The notes: a model not told the origin generated them from the sequence alone. A DNA stretch of 48,712 bases from Pseudanabaena sp. (GCA_003249035.1 QBMK01000005.1:1-48712), one strand, 5' to 3'. Counted from the first letter of the stretch, positions 17,717 through 26,240 are shown. Program-made: numbers and translations.

Positions 17717-17793
17717 TAGGACAAATCAAAATCCAAAAGATGAGTTGCGGCGCTTCGCGCCGCAACTCATCTTTTGGATTTTGATTTGTCCTA
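17717..17793. repeat. 36-bp perfect-arm hairpin
   Basis: This is the longest perfect hairpin in the window: arms 17717-17752 and 17758-17793, loop cttcg. The inner end is gcggcg/cgccgc, and the outer end AGGACAAATC matches bases 6064-6073 next to another element. Confidence 0.92.
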
Positions 17794-17825
17794 GCCATCT
17801 CTTGCATTGCTTATAGATAATGTGC

Positions 17826-17880
17826 GAACACTGTATAAAAAAACTAGAAGCGGAGCTTCTAGTTTTTTTATACAGTGTTC
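17826..17880. repeat. 26-bp perfect-arm hairpin
   Basis: Arms gaacactgtataaaaaaact.. (17826-17851) and the complement (17855-17880) flank a gga loop. T-runs occur inside the arm rather than after it. Confidence 0.9.
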
Positions 17881-17897
17881 ACGCCATGATTTTGGAT

Positions 17898-18001
17898 TTG
17901 ATACTCCCTTCCACGCCAAGGAATAACGTTGAAGAGCAAAGCCCCGAACCATTATTCTTTGGGTTTATATGTCTATTTCTTTAATAGGAAGAGAGTATCA
18001 A
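17898..18001. repeat. nested element with ACTCCCTTCC outer arm
   Basis: Outer arms ttgatactcccttcc (17898-17912) and ggaagagagtatcaa (17987-18001) pair with one mismatch. Inside, ccaaggaataa (17916-17926) pairs with ttattctttgg (17952-17962), one wobble. The outer motif matches the element at 5968-6070. A further perfect 12-bp hairpin, aaggctaattat/ataattagcctt, follows at 18000-18036. Confidence 0.75.
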
Positions 18002-18143
18002 GGCTAATTATAAAAAGTAGTTTCATAATTAGCCTTGCTGGCTATTTTTTATTTTGTTTGCTAAAAAGACCAAAATCGTCTATAAAAAACAAGGCAAAAT
18101 CAGACATCTACGACATTCGGTATGATTATTTTCTCATGTCCTA

Positions 18144-18171
18144 TTGACAATGGTCACTTACAGTCTATAAT
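18144..18171 (+). promoter_or_regulatory. sigma70-type promoter of pilMNO
   Basis: TTGACA (18144-18149) and TATAAT (18166-18171) are both perfect consensus boxes, separated by 16 bases. The predicted transcript would start near 18178, about 55 bases before pilM. Confidence 0.75.
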
Positions 18172-18231
18172 CCCTCCATTGTTTAGTATGCCCAGTGCTA
18201 CACAAGCTACAAAACTCATAAAGACACGCTT

Positions 18232-19341
18232 ATGTTCGGCTTAAAATTTGGCGGAAAGTCTAAGAAAGGCATCGGAATCGAAATTACTTCCGAGAAGGTT
18301 AACTTCGTTCAATTGCGCCGCAAGGGGCAGTCTTCTTACAAGCTTGTGGCGTATGGTAGCGTCGAGCTTCCTGAAGGTACTGTTGAAGAAGGACGAATTC
18401 TCGATCCTGTAGCGCTGGGAGAAGTTATTCGCAGTTTGCTAGCAGACAAAAAAATAAAGGTAAAAAAAGTTGCCACCGCACTACCTGGTCGAGAAACAGT
18501 GAGTCGTCTGATTCGCCTACCTGCGGAAATTCCTGACATCGAATTACGCGAGATGGTTCTTAATCAAGAGGCTAGTCTGTACTTACCTTTTCCTCGCGAA
18601 GATGCAGATGTGGACTATCAAAAGCTGGGTACAGCTCTTGATGATGATGGCATTGAGCGTATTGAAATCTTGATGGTAGCAACACCTAAAGAGGTTACAG
18701 ACAGCTATATAAATGCTCTAGAAATAGCGCAGCTACAGGTTGACATTGTGGAAGTTAGTAGTTTTGCTCTTATTCGTGCAATGCACAATGAGTTAGCAAG
18801 ATTTAGTACATTATCGGAAGCCGTAGCGATCGTTGATATTGAGTACGAAGCCACCGAAATTACAGTAACTGTTGATGGAGTTCCGCAATTTTCTCGAACT
18901 TTCCCAATTGGTACTGCTCAAATTCAGAATGCTCAATTACGCGCTATCAACTTACCCCCTCGACGGACAACAGATATGGAGATGTTGAGTTCAACTGTTG
19001 TACCTGTCCAGTCAATGGATACAGCAAGTCTAGCAGGTGGTGGTGGAACGCCAGGAGATGCCGCGATTATGAGGGTTGTTGGCGATCTTTCCGATGAGCT
19101 AAGACGCTCAATCGACTTTTATACTAGTCAGTCTCCTGGCTCCGATGTTGTGCAGTTATTGATAGCAGGCCCTGGAGCTTGCATTGGACAATTAAATGAG
19201 TTCTTCAGTCAACGTCTTGGTATTGCTGCTATTGCCGTTGATCCTCTTACTGCAATTGGTGTAGCTGTTGATGGTGACATTCCCATAGAGGAACGCATGG
19301 CAATGTCTGTCGCTCTAGGTCTAGGTTTGAGGGAGGTTTAA
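18232..19341 (+). CDS. pilM: type IV pilus assembly protein PilM
   Basis: PilM is a cytoplasmic actin-like ATPase that binds the N-terminus of PilN and links the inner-membrane alignment complex to the pilus motor. The 369-residue protein has ASKHA features: KGIGIEITSEKVNFVQL at the first phosphate loop, VAIVDIEYEATEITV at the second, and LLIAGPGACIGQLNEFF near the adenosine site. It is followed by pilN with only 7 bases between. The pilM-N-O order is standard. Confidence 0.93.
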   Translation: MFGLKFGGKSKKGIGIEITSEKVNFVQLRRKGQSSYKLVAYGSVELPEGTVEEGRILDPVALGEVIRSLLADKKIKVKKVATALPGRETVSRLIRLPAEIPDIELREMVLNQEASLYLPFPREDADVDYQKLGTALDDDGIERIEILMVATPKEVTDSYINALEIAQLQVDIVEVSSFALIRAMHNELARFSTLSEAVAIVDIEYEATEITVTVDGVPQFSRTFPIGTAQIQNAQLRAINLPPRRTTDMEMLSSTVVPVQSMDTASLAGGGGTPGDAAIMRVVGDLSDELRRSIDFYTSQSPGSDVVQLLIAGPGACIGQLNEFFSQRLGIAAIAVDPLTAIGVAVDGDIPIEERMAMSVALGLGLREV

Positions 19342-19348
19342 AAATCGT

Positions 19349-20041
19349 ATGTATACACTTGATATCAATTTTTTAAGTGATCGCGCAGTTGATGAAGCCC
19401 AAGCGGAACGTCAACCAATTGCTGATTCACAATTCCTAATCTATGGAGGTGCAGCTGCTGTAGTTGCCCTCGCCATTGTTGGTGGTGCATTTCTAGTCCT
19501 AAACGCACAAAACGAAAGTATTAAAAAAGATCTTTCTGTTTTAGCCGCTGAGGAGTCACAGCTAAATAGCAAGCTTACAGCTCTGAAAAGTCAAGAAACT
19601 GAGCTAAAAGCGATTGAAGCAAGAACTGGAGAATTGGTAAATCTGTTTGTTGGTAATTTGCCTGTCAGTGCGATCGCTGATGACATCAGAAAACGTACTC
19701 CCATTACGGTTCAGGTAGAGTCAATTACCCAAGCATCTGCACAACCTCCAGCCACATCGACGATAACTTTGACTGGAAGAGCAACTAACTACAATGAGTT
19801 AAATGATTTTCTATTGTTACTTAAAGCATCGCCGCTACTAGATGATAAAGAGACAATACTTGTCTCATCTACCTTACAGGCTGCGACCACTGACAAAAAC
19901 TTTACATTGGTCAACTTTCAAATCCGCACGGCTCTTACAACAAAAAGCCCTGCTGAAATATTGCCTGCACTGCAAAAGGCAGGAGCAGAAGGATTAGTCG
20001 CGAGAATCAATCTATTAAAGCAACAGGGAGTGATCAAATAA
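19349..20041 (+). CDS. pilN: type IV pilus assembly protein PilN
   Basis: PilN is a bitopic inner-membrane protein that binds PilM through a short cytoplasmic N-terminus and pairs with PilO. The 230-residue protein starts YTLDINFLSDR, matching the PilM-binding INLL-type motif of the family. A single membrane segment follows (about residues 31-53), then a coiled-coil stretch and a periplasmic ferredoxin-like domain. Its stop codon lies two bases before the pilO start. Confidence 0.92.
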   Translation: MYTLDINFLSDRAVDEAQAERQPIADSQFLIYGGAAAVVALAIVGGAFLVLNAQNESIKKDLSVLAAEESQLNSKLTALKSQETELKAIEARTGELVNLFVGNLPVSAIADDIRKRTPITVQVESITQASAQPPATSTITLTGRATNYNELNDFLLLLKASPLLDDKETILVSSTLQAATTDKNFTLVNFQIRTALTTKSPAEILPALQKAGAEGLVARINLLKQQGVIK

Positions 20042-20042
20042 A

Positions 20043-20798
20043 ATGACAAACGTTGGAGCTGCGTCAGGTATTGAAGATAGTGCAGGTGGTGTAACTCTGT
20101 TTGGGATCACCTTAACATCTAAGATTTTGGGAATCTTGATTGGAGTTGGCGGGATTGCTCTAGCTGCTTATGTGGCTACAACCTACGTCATGCCTATCTG
20201 GGATTCAGTCCAATCTGGACAAAAAGACATTGAAACAAAAAAGACTGCTGTTACGGCTTTAAGAAGTCAAGTGGCGAACAAAGGCAATATTGCTCAAAAG
20301 ATTGAGGAAGCCAATCAGCAAAATAAATTTGTTCTATCGCTTTTGCCAAATGTAGATAACATTGACACCCTAATCCGCGATATTCAAGAGCAAATCCCTA
20401 AAACAATTGTGATTGCTTTGCCGCCAGATTTTTCCTACGAATTAGCTGGAACAATGCGGAATTTTCAGCCCACTGCACCAGTTAAAGGACCTCAGTATGA
20501 TACTTATACCTTCACGATTGGGTTTGATGGCAAGTTTGAAGATGTATTAAATACAATTCAGAAAATTGAGCGTTTAAAACCTTTACTAGTAATCAAAGAT
20601 TTAAAACTAACTAAGAAGGCTCTACCAACTACTACGTTCAAGTTTTCACGCCCAATCGCAGCTGGTAAGGATAAAGAAATTTTGGATAGCCTGCCTCCTT
20701 TAATTGGAGCCGATTTCACTCTTCAAGCTTTTGTTCCAAAAACGGAGGAAGAGCTTAAAGCTACTGCCGCCGCCGCTGCTGCCCCACCGAAAAAGTAA
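20043..20798 (+). CDS. pilO: type IV pilus assembly protein PilO
   Basis: PilO forms heterodimers with PilN in the inner membrane. The 251-residue protein has one N-terminal membrane segment (about residues 26-52), a coiled-coil region (GQKDIETKKTAVTALRSQV), and a periplasmic domain. It ends in an Ala/Pro-rich tail. Cyanobacteria generally have no separate pilP, and none is seen here before pilQ. Confidence 0.9.
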   Translation: MTNVGAASGIEDSAGGVTLFGITLTSKILGILIGVGGIALAAYVATTYVMPIWDSVQSGQKDIETKKTAVTALRSQVANKGNIAQKIEEANQQNKFVLSLLPNVDNIDTLIRDIQEQIPKTIVIALPPDFSYELAGTMRNFQPTAPVKGPQYDTYTFTIGFDGKFEDVLNTIQKIERLKPLLVIKDLKLTKKALPTTTFKFSRPIAAGKDKEILDSLPPLIGADFTLQAFVPKTEEELKATAAAAAAPPKK

Positions 20799-20919
20799 AA
20801 TACAGACCTCTACTGCAATGAAATTCTGCTGTGGAGGTCGTATATAAAGGATACGCAGAAAAGAAATTTGGTTTGAGCAATCAAGTCTATTATTTTTTTG
20901 ATTTGAAATTGACAAAGTA

Positions 20920-20928
20920 TGGTATAAT
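20920..20928 (+). promoter_or_regulatory. extended -10 promoter of pilQ
   Basis: TGGTATAAT combines a TGn extension with a perfect TATAAT (20923-20928), 133 bases before pilQ. A TTGACA at 20909-20914 is only 8 bases away, too close to be its -35 box. The site suggests that pilQ can be transcribed independently of pilMNO. Confidence 0.5.
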
Positions 20929-21060
20929 CTCGCACCATAATCGCGTCAATTCTGTCTTGGTTATGTCGTTCATTTAGTTTGGACATGTTCAAGTTTCTAC
21001 AGATTTACTACAAAGATTAAGTGTATTGAGTTCCGCTATGGAATCAAGAGGAGTGTAATT

Positions 21061-23418
21061 ATGAATGCTAAATTGAATGATAGGTTGAATAGGAATTTGA
21101 ATAGTAAGTCTTTAGCTTGCTGGTTTCTGATTGCTGCGAGTTGCCCACAGGTTTTAGCGATCGCGCCGAGCCAAGCTCAAAATGCAGTCCAAAGCCCCAT
21201 TTCCGCAAATAAGACTGATGTAGTTGCGGTGGCGAGTCGGATTACAGACATTAATACAAGTGTCTCAGGCGATCGCTTGAGTTTGACGTTAAATTTTGCC
21301 AGTAGCGATCGCCCTCAAGTCACTTACACAAAACAGGGTAAGGCATGGGTAGCGGTATTAAATGGCGCACAGTTGCAGCTAGATAATGGGAATGCTAGCT
21401 ATGCAAAGGCTAATCCTGCCCCAGGTATTACTGCGATCGAGGCGACTCAATCCGCTGCAAATAAGGTGCAAATTCGAGTCACTACTAACGATCCAGCGAT
21501 GCTTAAGGATTTGATCAAGCGTCAGGATATAGGAGATAGCCTAGTTTTTAGTCTAGAGATGCAACCATCCGCAACTCAAGCTGGTTCTCTCTCTGCATCT
21601 AATGCGCCTGAATCTGGATTTGTCAGTAAACCGGATTCTGAGTCTAATCAAACATTAATTGCCCAAAATACAACTAGCGCTTCAGTTGGCAAGCCATTAT
21701 TTGACCCGAAAGTTACAATCACTACTGCTGATGGCAAGACTCGTGTAGCGCAAAACACACCTCCAAATTCTGGAGCAAATAATGTGCCGCCACCTGTTGC
21801 CAATCCAGTGACACCGCAGTTACCTGGTCGTGTACCTGGTGTCGTGCCTCCTTTCCGTCAAATCAAGACTCCTCCTGTTGGCGATATTGCGACAACTACT
21901 TCTAAGCTTCGTGCTGATATCGTTGAACTTGGCACGGCTGAAAGAGTACCGAGAATTACTTTGCGTGATGCTCCAGCGATCGAAGTTTTGACTCTAATCG
22001 GTCGTGTGGCTGGGTTGAGTGTGGTATCTGCCGAAGCTCCTGCTGCGGCTGGTGCAGCTCCTGCGGCTGGTGCAGCTCCTGCGGCTACGGGTTTAAGACA
22101 ACCAGTTAGTCTCTCGATTGAGAATGAAACTGCTCAGGATGTCTTCAATAACGTATTGAGAATCTCTGGTCTAGAAGCAAATCGCATCGGTCAGACAATC
22201 TTTGTGGCGACGAGGCTTCCTGTGACTTTAAGGAACCTAACAACCAAAAGCTATCGACTCAACCAAATTACTGTGGGTGAAGCCTCGGCTTATTTGATCG
22301 GTTTGGGAGCCTCCCGTGTCGTCAATCGTCAACGTCCGATTCCAGGTGCTCAAACGGCAACTGTCGGGACAGCTTCAGCTGCTACAGTTGTAAACATTCC
22401 AACTGAGTCCGTGCCAACGTTGGAAACCGTAGCAGTTACTCCAGAATCCGGAGCTACTCCGCTCTTGAGAGGATTGCAAGTAATTGCTGAAGAGCGTGGT
22501 AACTCTATTACGCTAATTGGCTCTCCTAGACAAGTTGAGTTTGCAGAAGCTCAACTTGCTCGGCTTGATTTGCGTAAGCGTCAAGTTTCAGTCAATGTGA
22601 GAGTTGTAGAAGTCCTCCTACAGGCAGGGCAAACAGTTGGAACAACTTTCAGGTTTAACGCAAGCAATCCTGATGGCAGTGGAACAGGTGCAGCAGTTAG
22701 ATCAGATCAGGGGGTTCTTGGACTGAATTTTAACGATCCGCTCGCACTTCCGTCTATTTTCCTTTTCCCTCAAAGGTTCTCGGCTACTCTAGATGCCCAA
22801 ATAAACAGTGGAAATGCCAAGATTATTACCGATCCAACCTTAACAGTTCAAGAAGGTGAAACAGCAACAGTTGCACTAACAGAAGATGTCGTAATTTCTA
22901 ATACAGTTACGACAACACAGAGCAACAGTGGAAATGGTAATCCTACCGTATCTCAAACTGTAACTACCCAGCCAGTAGGGCTAACCTTAAACATTGCTAT
23001 TTCACGCGTAGATGATAATGGTTTTATTAACTTTGCTGTATCCCCCGCTGTCAGTGCTTTAGTTGGAACACAACCATTAGGTGTAGTTCAGGGGATTCCC
23101 ACGTTCCAAGGTTTAGTCTCTAGGAGAACTCTTAACTCTGGTCAAATCAGAGTCCGTGATGGTCAGACTCTTATATTATCTGGAGTTATCCGCGACTCAG
23201 ATCGTCAGACCGTAACTAAAGTTCCAATCTTGGGAGATTTACCAATTCTTGGAGTATTGTTCCGTCAAGAAGTTAATACCAATACCCGTAATGAAGTGAT
23301 TATCATTGTTACACCACGCATCGTTGACGATAGCCAGAATGCGAATTTTGGTTACACTTATCAACCAGGTGCAGAAGTCCAGAAAGTTCTAGACAGCAAC
23401 CAAAGGAAGATTCAATAA
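21061..23418 (+). CDS. pilQ: type IV pilus secretin PilQ
   Basis: PilQ forms the outer-membrane channel for the pilus. The 785-residue protein has a signal peptide ending near residue 40 (..APSQAQNA), an N-terminal AMIN-type domain (about 60-165) that binds peptidoglycan, an STN/short secretin N-domain (about 300-385), and a C-terminal secretin domain with the family block FQGLVSRRTLNSGQIRVRDG and VPILGDLPILGVLFR. A low-complexity Ala/Pro/Gly stretch near residue 330 is encoded by 18-bp tandem repeats. GAGGAGTG at 21048-21055 is a good ribosome-binding site. Confidence 0.94.
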   Translation: MNAKLNDRLNRNLNSKSLACWFLIAASCPQVLAIAPSQAQNAVQSPISANKTDVVAVASRITDINTSVSGDRLSLTLNFASSDRPQVTYTKQGKAWVAVLNGAQLQLDNGNASYAKANPAPGITAIEATQSAANKVQIRVTTNDPAMLKDLIKRQDIGDSLVFSLEMQPSATQAGSLSASNAPESGFVSKPDSESNQTLIAQNTTSASVGKPLFDPKVTITTADGKTRVAQNTPPNSGANNVPPPVANPVTPQLPGRVPGVVPPFRQIKTPPVGDIATTTSKLRADIVELGTAERVPRITLRDAPAIEVLTLIGRVAGLSVVSAEAPAAAGAAPAAGAAPAATGLRQPVSLSIENETAQDVFNNVLRISGLEANRIGQTIFVATRLPVTLRNLTTKSYRLNQITVGEASAYLIGLGASRVVNRQRPIPGAQTATVGTASAATVVNIPTESVPTLETVAVTPESGATPLLRGLQVIAEERGNSITLIGSPRQVEFAEAQLARLDLRKRQVSVNVRVVEVLLQAGQTVGTTFRFNASNPDGSGTGAAVRSDQGVLGLNFNDPLALPSIFLFPQRFSATLDAQINSGNAKIITDPTLTVQEGETATVALTEDVVISNTVTTTQSNSGNGNPTVSQTVTTQPVGLTLNIAISRVDDNGFINFAVSPAVSALVGTQPLGVVQGIPTFQGLVSRRTLNSGQIRVRDGQTLILSGVIRDSDRQTVTKVPILGDLPILGVLFRQEVNTNTRNEVIIIVTPRIVDDSQNANFGYTYQPGAEVQKVLDSNQRKIQ
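22051..22086. repeat. 18-bp tandem repeat inside pilQ
   Basis: The unit ggtgcagctcctgcggct occurs twice in tandem (22051-22068, 22069-22086) after a partial third copy. It encodes GAAPAA units of a linker between the N-domains, so copy number could change without breaking the frame. Confidence 0.85.
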
Positions 23419-23457
23419 ATCTTGCATTTTCTTTCTTAATTTACACTCCCTTTTTCT

Positions 23458-23490
23458 CAGCCTTGGAAATATTTCCAAGGCTGTTTTTTG
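23458..23490 (+). terminator. rho-independent terminator of pilQ
   Basis: A 13-bp perfect stem, cagccttggaaat with atttccaaggctg, is followed directly by TTTTTT. It lies 40 bases after the pilQ stop. Confidence 0.9.
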
Positions 23491-23548
23491 TCAAAATTTC
23501 TAGATTGAGCGTCTATTTTTGTGAAGTGTAATAATCTCAAATAAAAAG

Positions 23549-23585
23549 GTAAGGATGTGCGGCGCGAAGCGCCGCACATCCTTAC
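23549..23585. repeat. 17-bp perfect-arm hairpin
   Basis: Arms gtaaggatgtgcggcgc and its complement flank a gaa loop. The GCGGCGC..GCGCCGC centre is the one shared by many hairpins of the window. Confidence 0.9.
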
Positions 23586-23996
23586 TAATACCAATTAGAG
23601 CAACCGCACACGTTTCTTAATAAAGTAATACATATTTCTTAGTAATCACTCGAAACGAAACAGTGACTATGTTGAAAGCCTCAAGCATAGCCTTAAGGTA
23701 GTTGTTATTTCAGCCAGCCTTGAGCCGTTTGGGCACTGGTCAGCTAAAACGTGATCGACGTATTTGCGTCTTTTTTGTTGTCGTGAAATGTACATTTCAG
23801 CACCCATCCCCTCATTAACTGACCAATGCCCACAACACAGCAAAAGCCGAAAAAGACTTCTTAGCCCGATCGCAATCAACAATCCGCATTACTGAGAAAA
23901 CATATTTACAGTGGATTAGTCTTCTATTAATTCAATGATCACATAGCGCTGATATCACCTATCAGATTTCATAAATGGATTTGTTTTTTTAATCTC

Positions 23997-24031
23997 CGAA
24001 AGTATGACAACACTTTCGGAAGTTGGTATTA
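23997..24031. repeat. hairpin followed by TTGGTATTA
   Basis: A perfect 8-bp stem (ccgaaagt/actttcgg) with loop atgacaac is followed by aagttggtatta. It parallels 8987-9027, which has loop atgatcac and then ttggtata. Confidence 0.7.
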
Positions 24032-24042
24032 ATCTAGAAAAC

Positions 24043-24084
24043 AAAAAAAAGAGATAGAGCGTTTAAAGCCCTATCTCTTTTTTA
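24043..24084 (-). terminator. rho-independent terminator of psaFJ
   Basis: On the minus strand a stem agagatag..ctatctct is followed by a run of T. It sits 60 bases after the psaJ stop and fits as the operon end. Confidence 0.85.
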
Positions 24085-24143
24085 TTGTGAAATCTATGGT
24101 TTTAGTTTAAAAGCAATGCTCTTAAGTTAAAGCTTCTAAAGAT

Positions 24144-24260
24144 TTAGAAAGGGAATGTCAAGGTGTCTGGGAACAAGCGATTAGCTTCGATCAAGACACT
24201 AGCGGTGATGGTCATCCATACGGCAGCCAAGACAGGAGCGGAAGATAAAAAGCGATTCAA
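24144..24260 (-). CDS. psaJ: photosystem I subunit IX (PsaJ)
   Basis: A 38-codon gene reads [20 protein letters not shown] and ends FPDTLTFPF, matching PsaJ, the single-helix photosystem I subunit that stabilises PsaF. The start is TTG at 24260, since no ATG precedes the conserved sequence. AAGGAG lies 7 bases upstream and supports it. The gene follows psaF on the same strand by 100 bases, the usual cyanobacterial psaF-psaJ order, and ends before a clear terminator. It is short enough to be missed by automatic gene calling. Confidence 0.92.
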   Translation of the reverse strand: MNRFLSSAPVLAAVWMTITASVLIEANRLFPDTLTFPF

Positions 24261-24360
24261 TGGAGTTCTCCTTTTAGATAGTTTTGATTTTTCCCAGAGC
24301 GCTTAAACACTTGTCGCAACAATCTGGAAAAGTTAGCAAAGCGATCGCTAGATATAAAAA

Positions 24361-24936
24361 CTAGCGAGGCGAGACGGTAACTTCATTTTCAGGAACCAAC
24401 AGTTCGCCAGTGCCAAACTCTTTGAGCGCAGCAAGGGGCCATGCAAAACCAGTCAGCATACATTTAACAGCAAGAGGAAGATCGAGGATGATTTCCTTTT
24501 CAGTTGCAGTTGCTGGATCTTTGTGAATTGCAATCAGATAAGCACGACCAACCCAGCCGATCCAACCTGTGATGAATAGAAACATCAAGGCAGGAATGGT
24601 GAATTCGCCAGCGTGACTCCAACGACCATCGCTGATCAAGTGAGGTAGACCATCTTCGCCGCAAAGCAAGCCAGAGTTAGCATACTTGGCAAAACGAGCT
24701 TCAGTTTGGGCAACTTTACCTTTGAGGTATTCAGCAGGGCCGCTACCAGCTTTGAAATTAGCTAGACGGGCTGTATAACCATCAACTTCAGTTTGCAAGC
24801 GATCTTGAAAAGCAGAGGAGGTTGCACAAGGAGTCAAAGCATTGAATGAGAATTCTGCGTATGCAGCAGGGGTTGCAGCAAGGCTAATGCCAAACCACAG
24901 GCTAATAACTAGAATGAGAGCAAAAAGTCTTTTCAT
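24361..24936 (-). CDS. psaF: photosystem I reaction centre subunit III (PsaF)
   Basis: PsaF is the lumen-exposed subunit of photosystem I near the electron donor docking site. The 191-residue precursor has a lumenal signal peptide ending at AAYA (residue 27), followed by the mature start [13 protein letters not shown]. Two conserved Cys (in LTPCATS and [13 protein letters not shown]) and the typical [20 protein letters not shown] leading into a membrane segment (about 110-135) are present. Length is slightly above the usual 160-165 because of the tail [12 protein letters not shown]. It is divergent from tsaD. Confidence 0.96.
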   Translation of the reverse strand: MKRLFALILVISLWFGISLAATPAAYAEFSFNALTPCATSSAFQDRLQTEVDGYTARLANFKAGSGPAEYLKGKVAQTEARFAKYANSGLLCGEDGLPHLISDGRWSHAGEFTIPALMFLFITGWIGWVGRAYLIAIHKDPATATEKEIILDLPLAVKCMLTGFAWPLAALKEFGTGELLVPENEVTVSPR

Positions 24937-25069
24937 GGACTGACCTTAATTTACCTTGGATAAGATAGGCAAAAATAACGAGATTATCGTTTGAGAACTT
25001 AGCCTCAGATCCTATATCAGCGATCGCGCCTTGGTAAAGCAATCTTCACATCCTGTAAAGTAAATTATC

Positions 25070-25118
25070 AATTAAGATGATCTAACTGCCGCATCGCGGC
25101 AGTTAGATCATCTTAATT
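25070..25118. repeat. 23-bp perfect-arm hairpin between psaF and tsaD
   Basis: Arms at 25070-25092 and 25096-25118 (aattaagatgatctaactgc.. and complement) flank an atc loop. It ends 10 bases before the tsaD start codon, in a divergent spacer. In a tsaD transcript it would fold next to the ribosome-binding region. Confidence 0.9.
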
Positions 25119-25128
25119 TTGTTTAGTA

Positions 25129-26154
25129 ATGCCAACTATTCTTGCAATCGAATCTAGCTGTGATGAAACGGCGGCGGCGGTTGTATGCGATCGCCAAATT
25201 CTCAGTAGCGTGGTTTCATCGCAAATTTTAACCCATGCGCTTTATGGCGGCGTTGTGCCTGAGATTGCAGCACGGCAACATGTGGATACGATTAATCCTG
25301 CGATCACACTTGCCTATCGCGAATCAGGAAAAACATGGGCTGAGATTGACGGGATTGCGGTGACGACTGCCCCTGGACTAATTGGTTCGCTGATGATCGG
25401 CGTGACGGCGGCAAAAACCTTGGCGATGTTACACAAAAAACCTTTGATAGCGGTGCATCACCTTGAGGGGCATATCTGTTCAGCTTTATTAGCTGATCCA
25501 ACTTTAGAGCCACCATTTTTATGTCTATTGGTTTCAGGCGGACATAGCAGCATTATTTTAGTCAAGGACTATACCGACTATCAGGTAATGGGCAAAACTC
25601 GCGATGATGCGGCGGGTGAGGCGTTTGACAAGGTAGCGCGGTTGCTCGGTTTAGGTTATCCAGGGGGGCCAGCAATTGACAAGATTGCGATCTCGGGAGA
25701 TCCCAAGGCTTACAAATTACCGCAGGGACGTATTCCTGATTTTCCATATGACTCTAGCTTTAGTGGTTTAAAAACCGCAGTATTGCGATTGACCCAAAAA
25801 CTTAGTCCCAATGGCGAAGAGTTACCGATCGCTGATATTGCGGCGAGTTTTCAAGAAACCGTTGCTGCTGCTCTGGTAACCCGCACGATTAAATGTGCAG
25901 TTGAGCATAACCTATCGACAATCGTGGCAGTTGGTGGTGTAGCGGCAAATAGCGCATTGCGATCGCGCCTTGTGACCACCGCCGCAGAGCATGATATTCG
26001 CGCAGTTTTTCCGCCCTTGAGCCTTTGCACAGACAATGCGGCAATGATTGGCTGTGCAGGAGCTATTCATCTCGCTCGTGGCGAAACTTCGTCAATGAAT
26101 ATTGCGACGCGATCGCGCCTCAATCTCGAAGATTGCCAAAGTCTCTATGCGTAA
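25129..26154 (+). CDS. tsaD: tRNA threonylcarbamoyladenosine transferase TsaD
   Basis: TsaD transfers the threonylcarbamoyl group to adenosine 37 of ANN-decoding tRNAs. The 341-residue protein begins [18 protein letters not shown], has the metal-binding motif HHLEGH (H111, H115), [25 protein letters not shown], and the late [12 protein letters not shown] block. All are diagnostic of the Kae1/TsaD family. The start codon follows a long hairpin closely, and no good Shine-Dalgarno sequence is seen. Confidence 0.96.
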   Translation: MPTILAIESSCDETAAAVVCDRQILSSVVSSQILTHALYGGVVPEIAARQHVDTINPAITLAYRESGKTWAEIDGIAVTTAPGLIGSLMIGVTAAKTLAMLHKKPLIAVHHLEGHICSALLADPTLEPPFLCLLVSGGHSSIILVKDYTDYQVMGKTRDDAAGEAFDKVARLLGLGYPGGPAIDKIAISGDPKAYKLPQGRIPDFPYDSSFSGLKTAVLRLTQKLSPNGEELPIADIAASFQETVAAALVTRTIKCAVEHNLSTIVAVGGVAANSALRSRLVTTAAEHDIRAVFPPLSLCTDNAAMIGCAGAIHLARGETSSMNIATRSRLNLEDCQSLYA

Positions 26155-26163
26155 ATAAAAAAC

Positions 26164-26240
26164 GCCGCGAAGCGGCATTAGACATAAAACCCAATAATTG
26201 ATTGGCGGCGCGGAGAGCCGCCAATCAATTATTGGGTTTT
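26164..26240. repeat. two hairpins after tsaD
   Basis: A short one (gccgc gaa gcggc, 26164-26176) is followed by a 24-bp perfect-arm hairpin (26186-26209 with 26217-26240) whose outer ends are AAAACCCAA/TTGGGTTTT, as at 2829 and 3026. They lie between convergent tsaD and the acyltransferase gene, so a terminator role is possible. Confidence 0.88.

Larger units (their letters stand above)
17673..18231. other. repeat-rich spacer before pilM
   Basis: The 559-base spacer contains the 36-bp-arm hairpin (17717-17793), the 26-bp-arm hairpin (17826-17880), a nested element (17898-18001), a 12-bp-arm hairpin (18000-18036) and the pil promoter (18144-18171). A 72-codon frame at 17929-18147 runs through these repeats and is not supported. 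Confidence 0.7.
23491..24042. other. spacer between pilQ and psaJ terminators
   Basis: No supported gene. The stretch holds a hairpin (23549-23585) and a pair of 9-base inverted motifs, taataccaa (23586-23594) and ttggtatta (24023-24031), that could be the ends of a roughly 450-base decayed element. A 71-codon minus-strand frame inside (23667-23882) has an unusual Cys/Arg-rich composition and is not recognisable. Confidence 0.4.

Noticed and set aside
17929-18147. 72-codon plus-strand frame before pilM
   Set aside because: It runs through inverted repeats, overlaps the pil -35 box, and has no ribosome-binding site or recognisable product.
20909-20928. TTGACA plus TATAAT as a classical promoter
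   Set aside because: The boxes are only 8 bases apart, incompatible with a sigma70 -35/-10 pair; kept only as an extended -10.
23667-23882. 71-codon minus-strand frame resembling a mobile-element fragment
   Set aside because: The Cys/Arg-rich composition and absence of any motif I recognise make it unsafe to call; covered as part of a possible decayed element.
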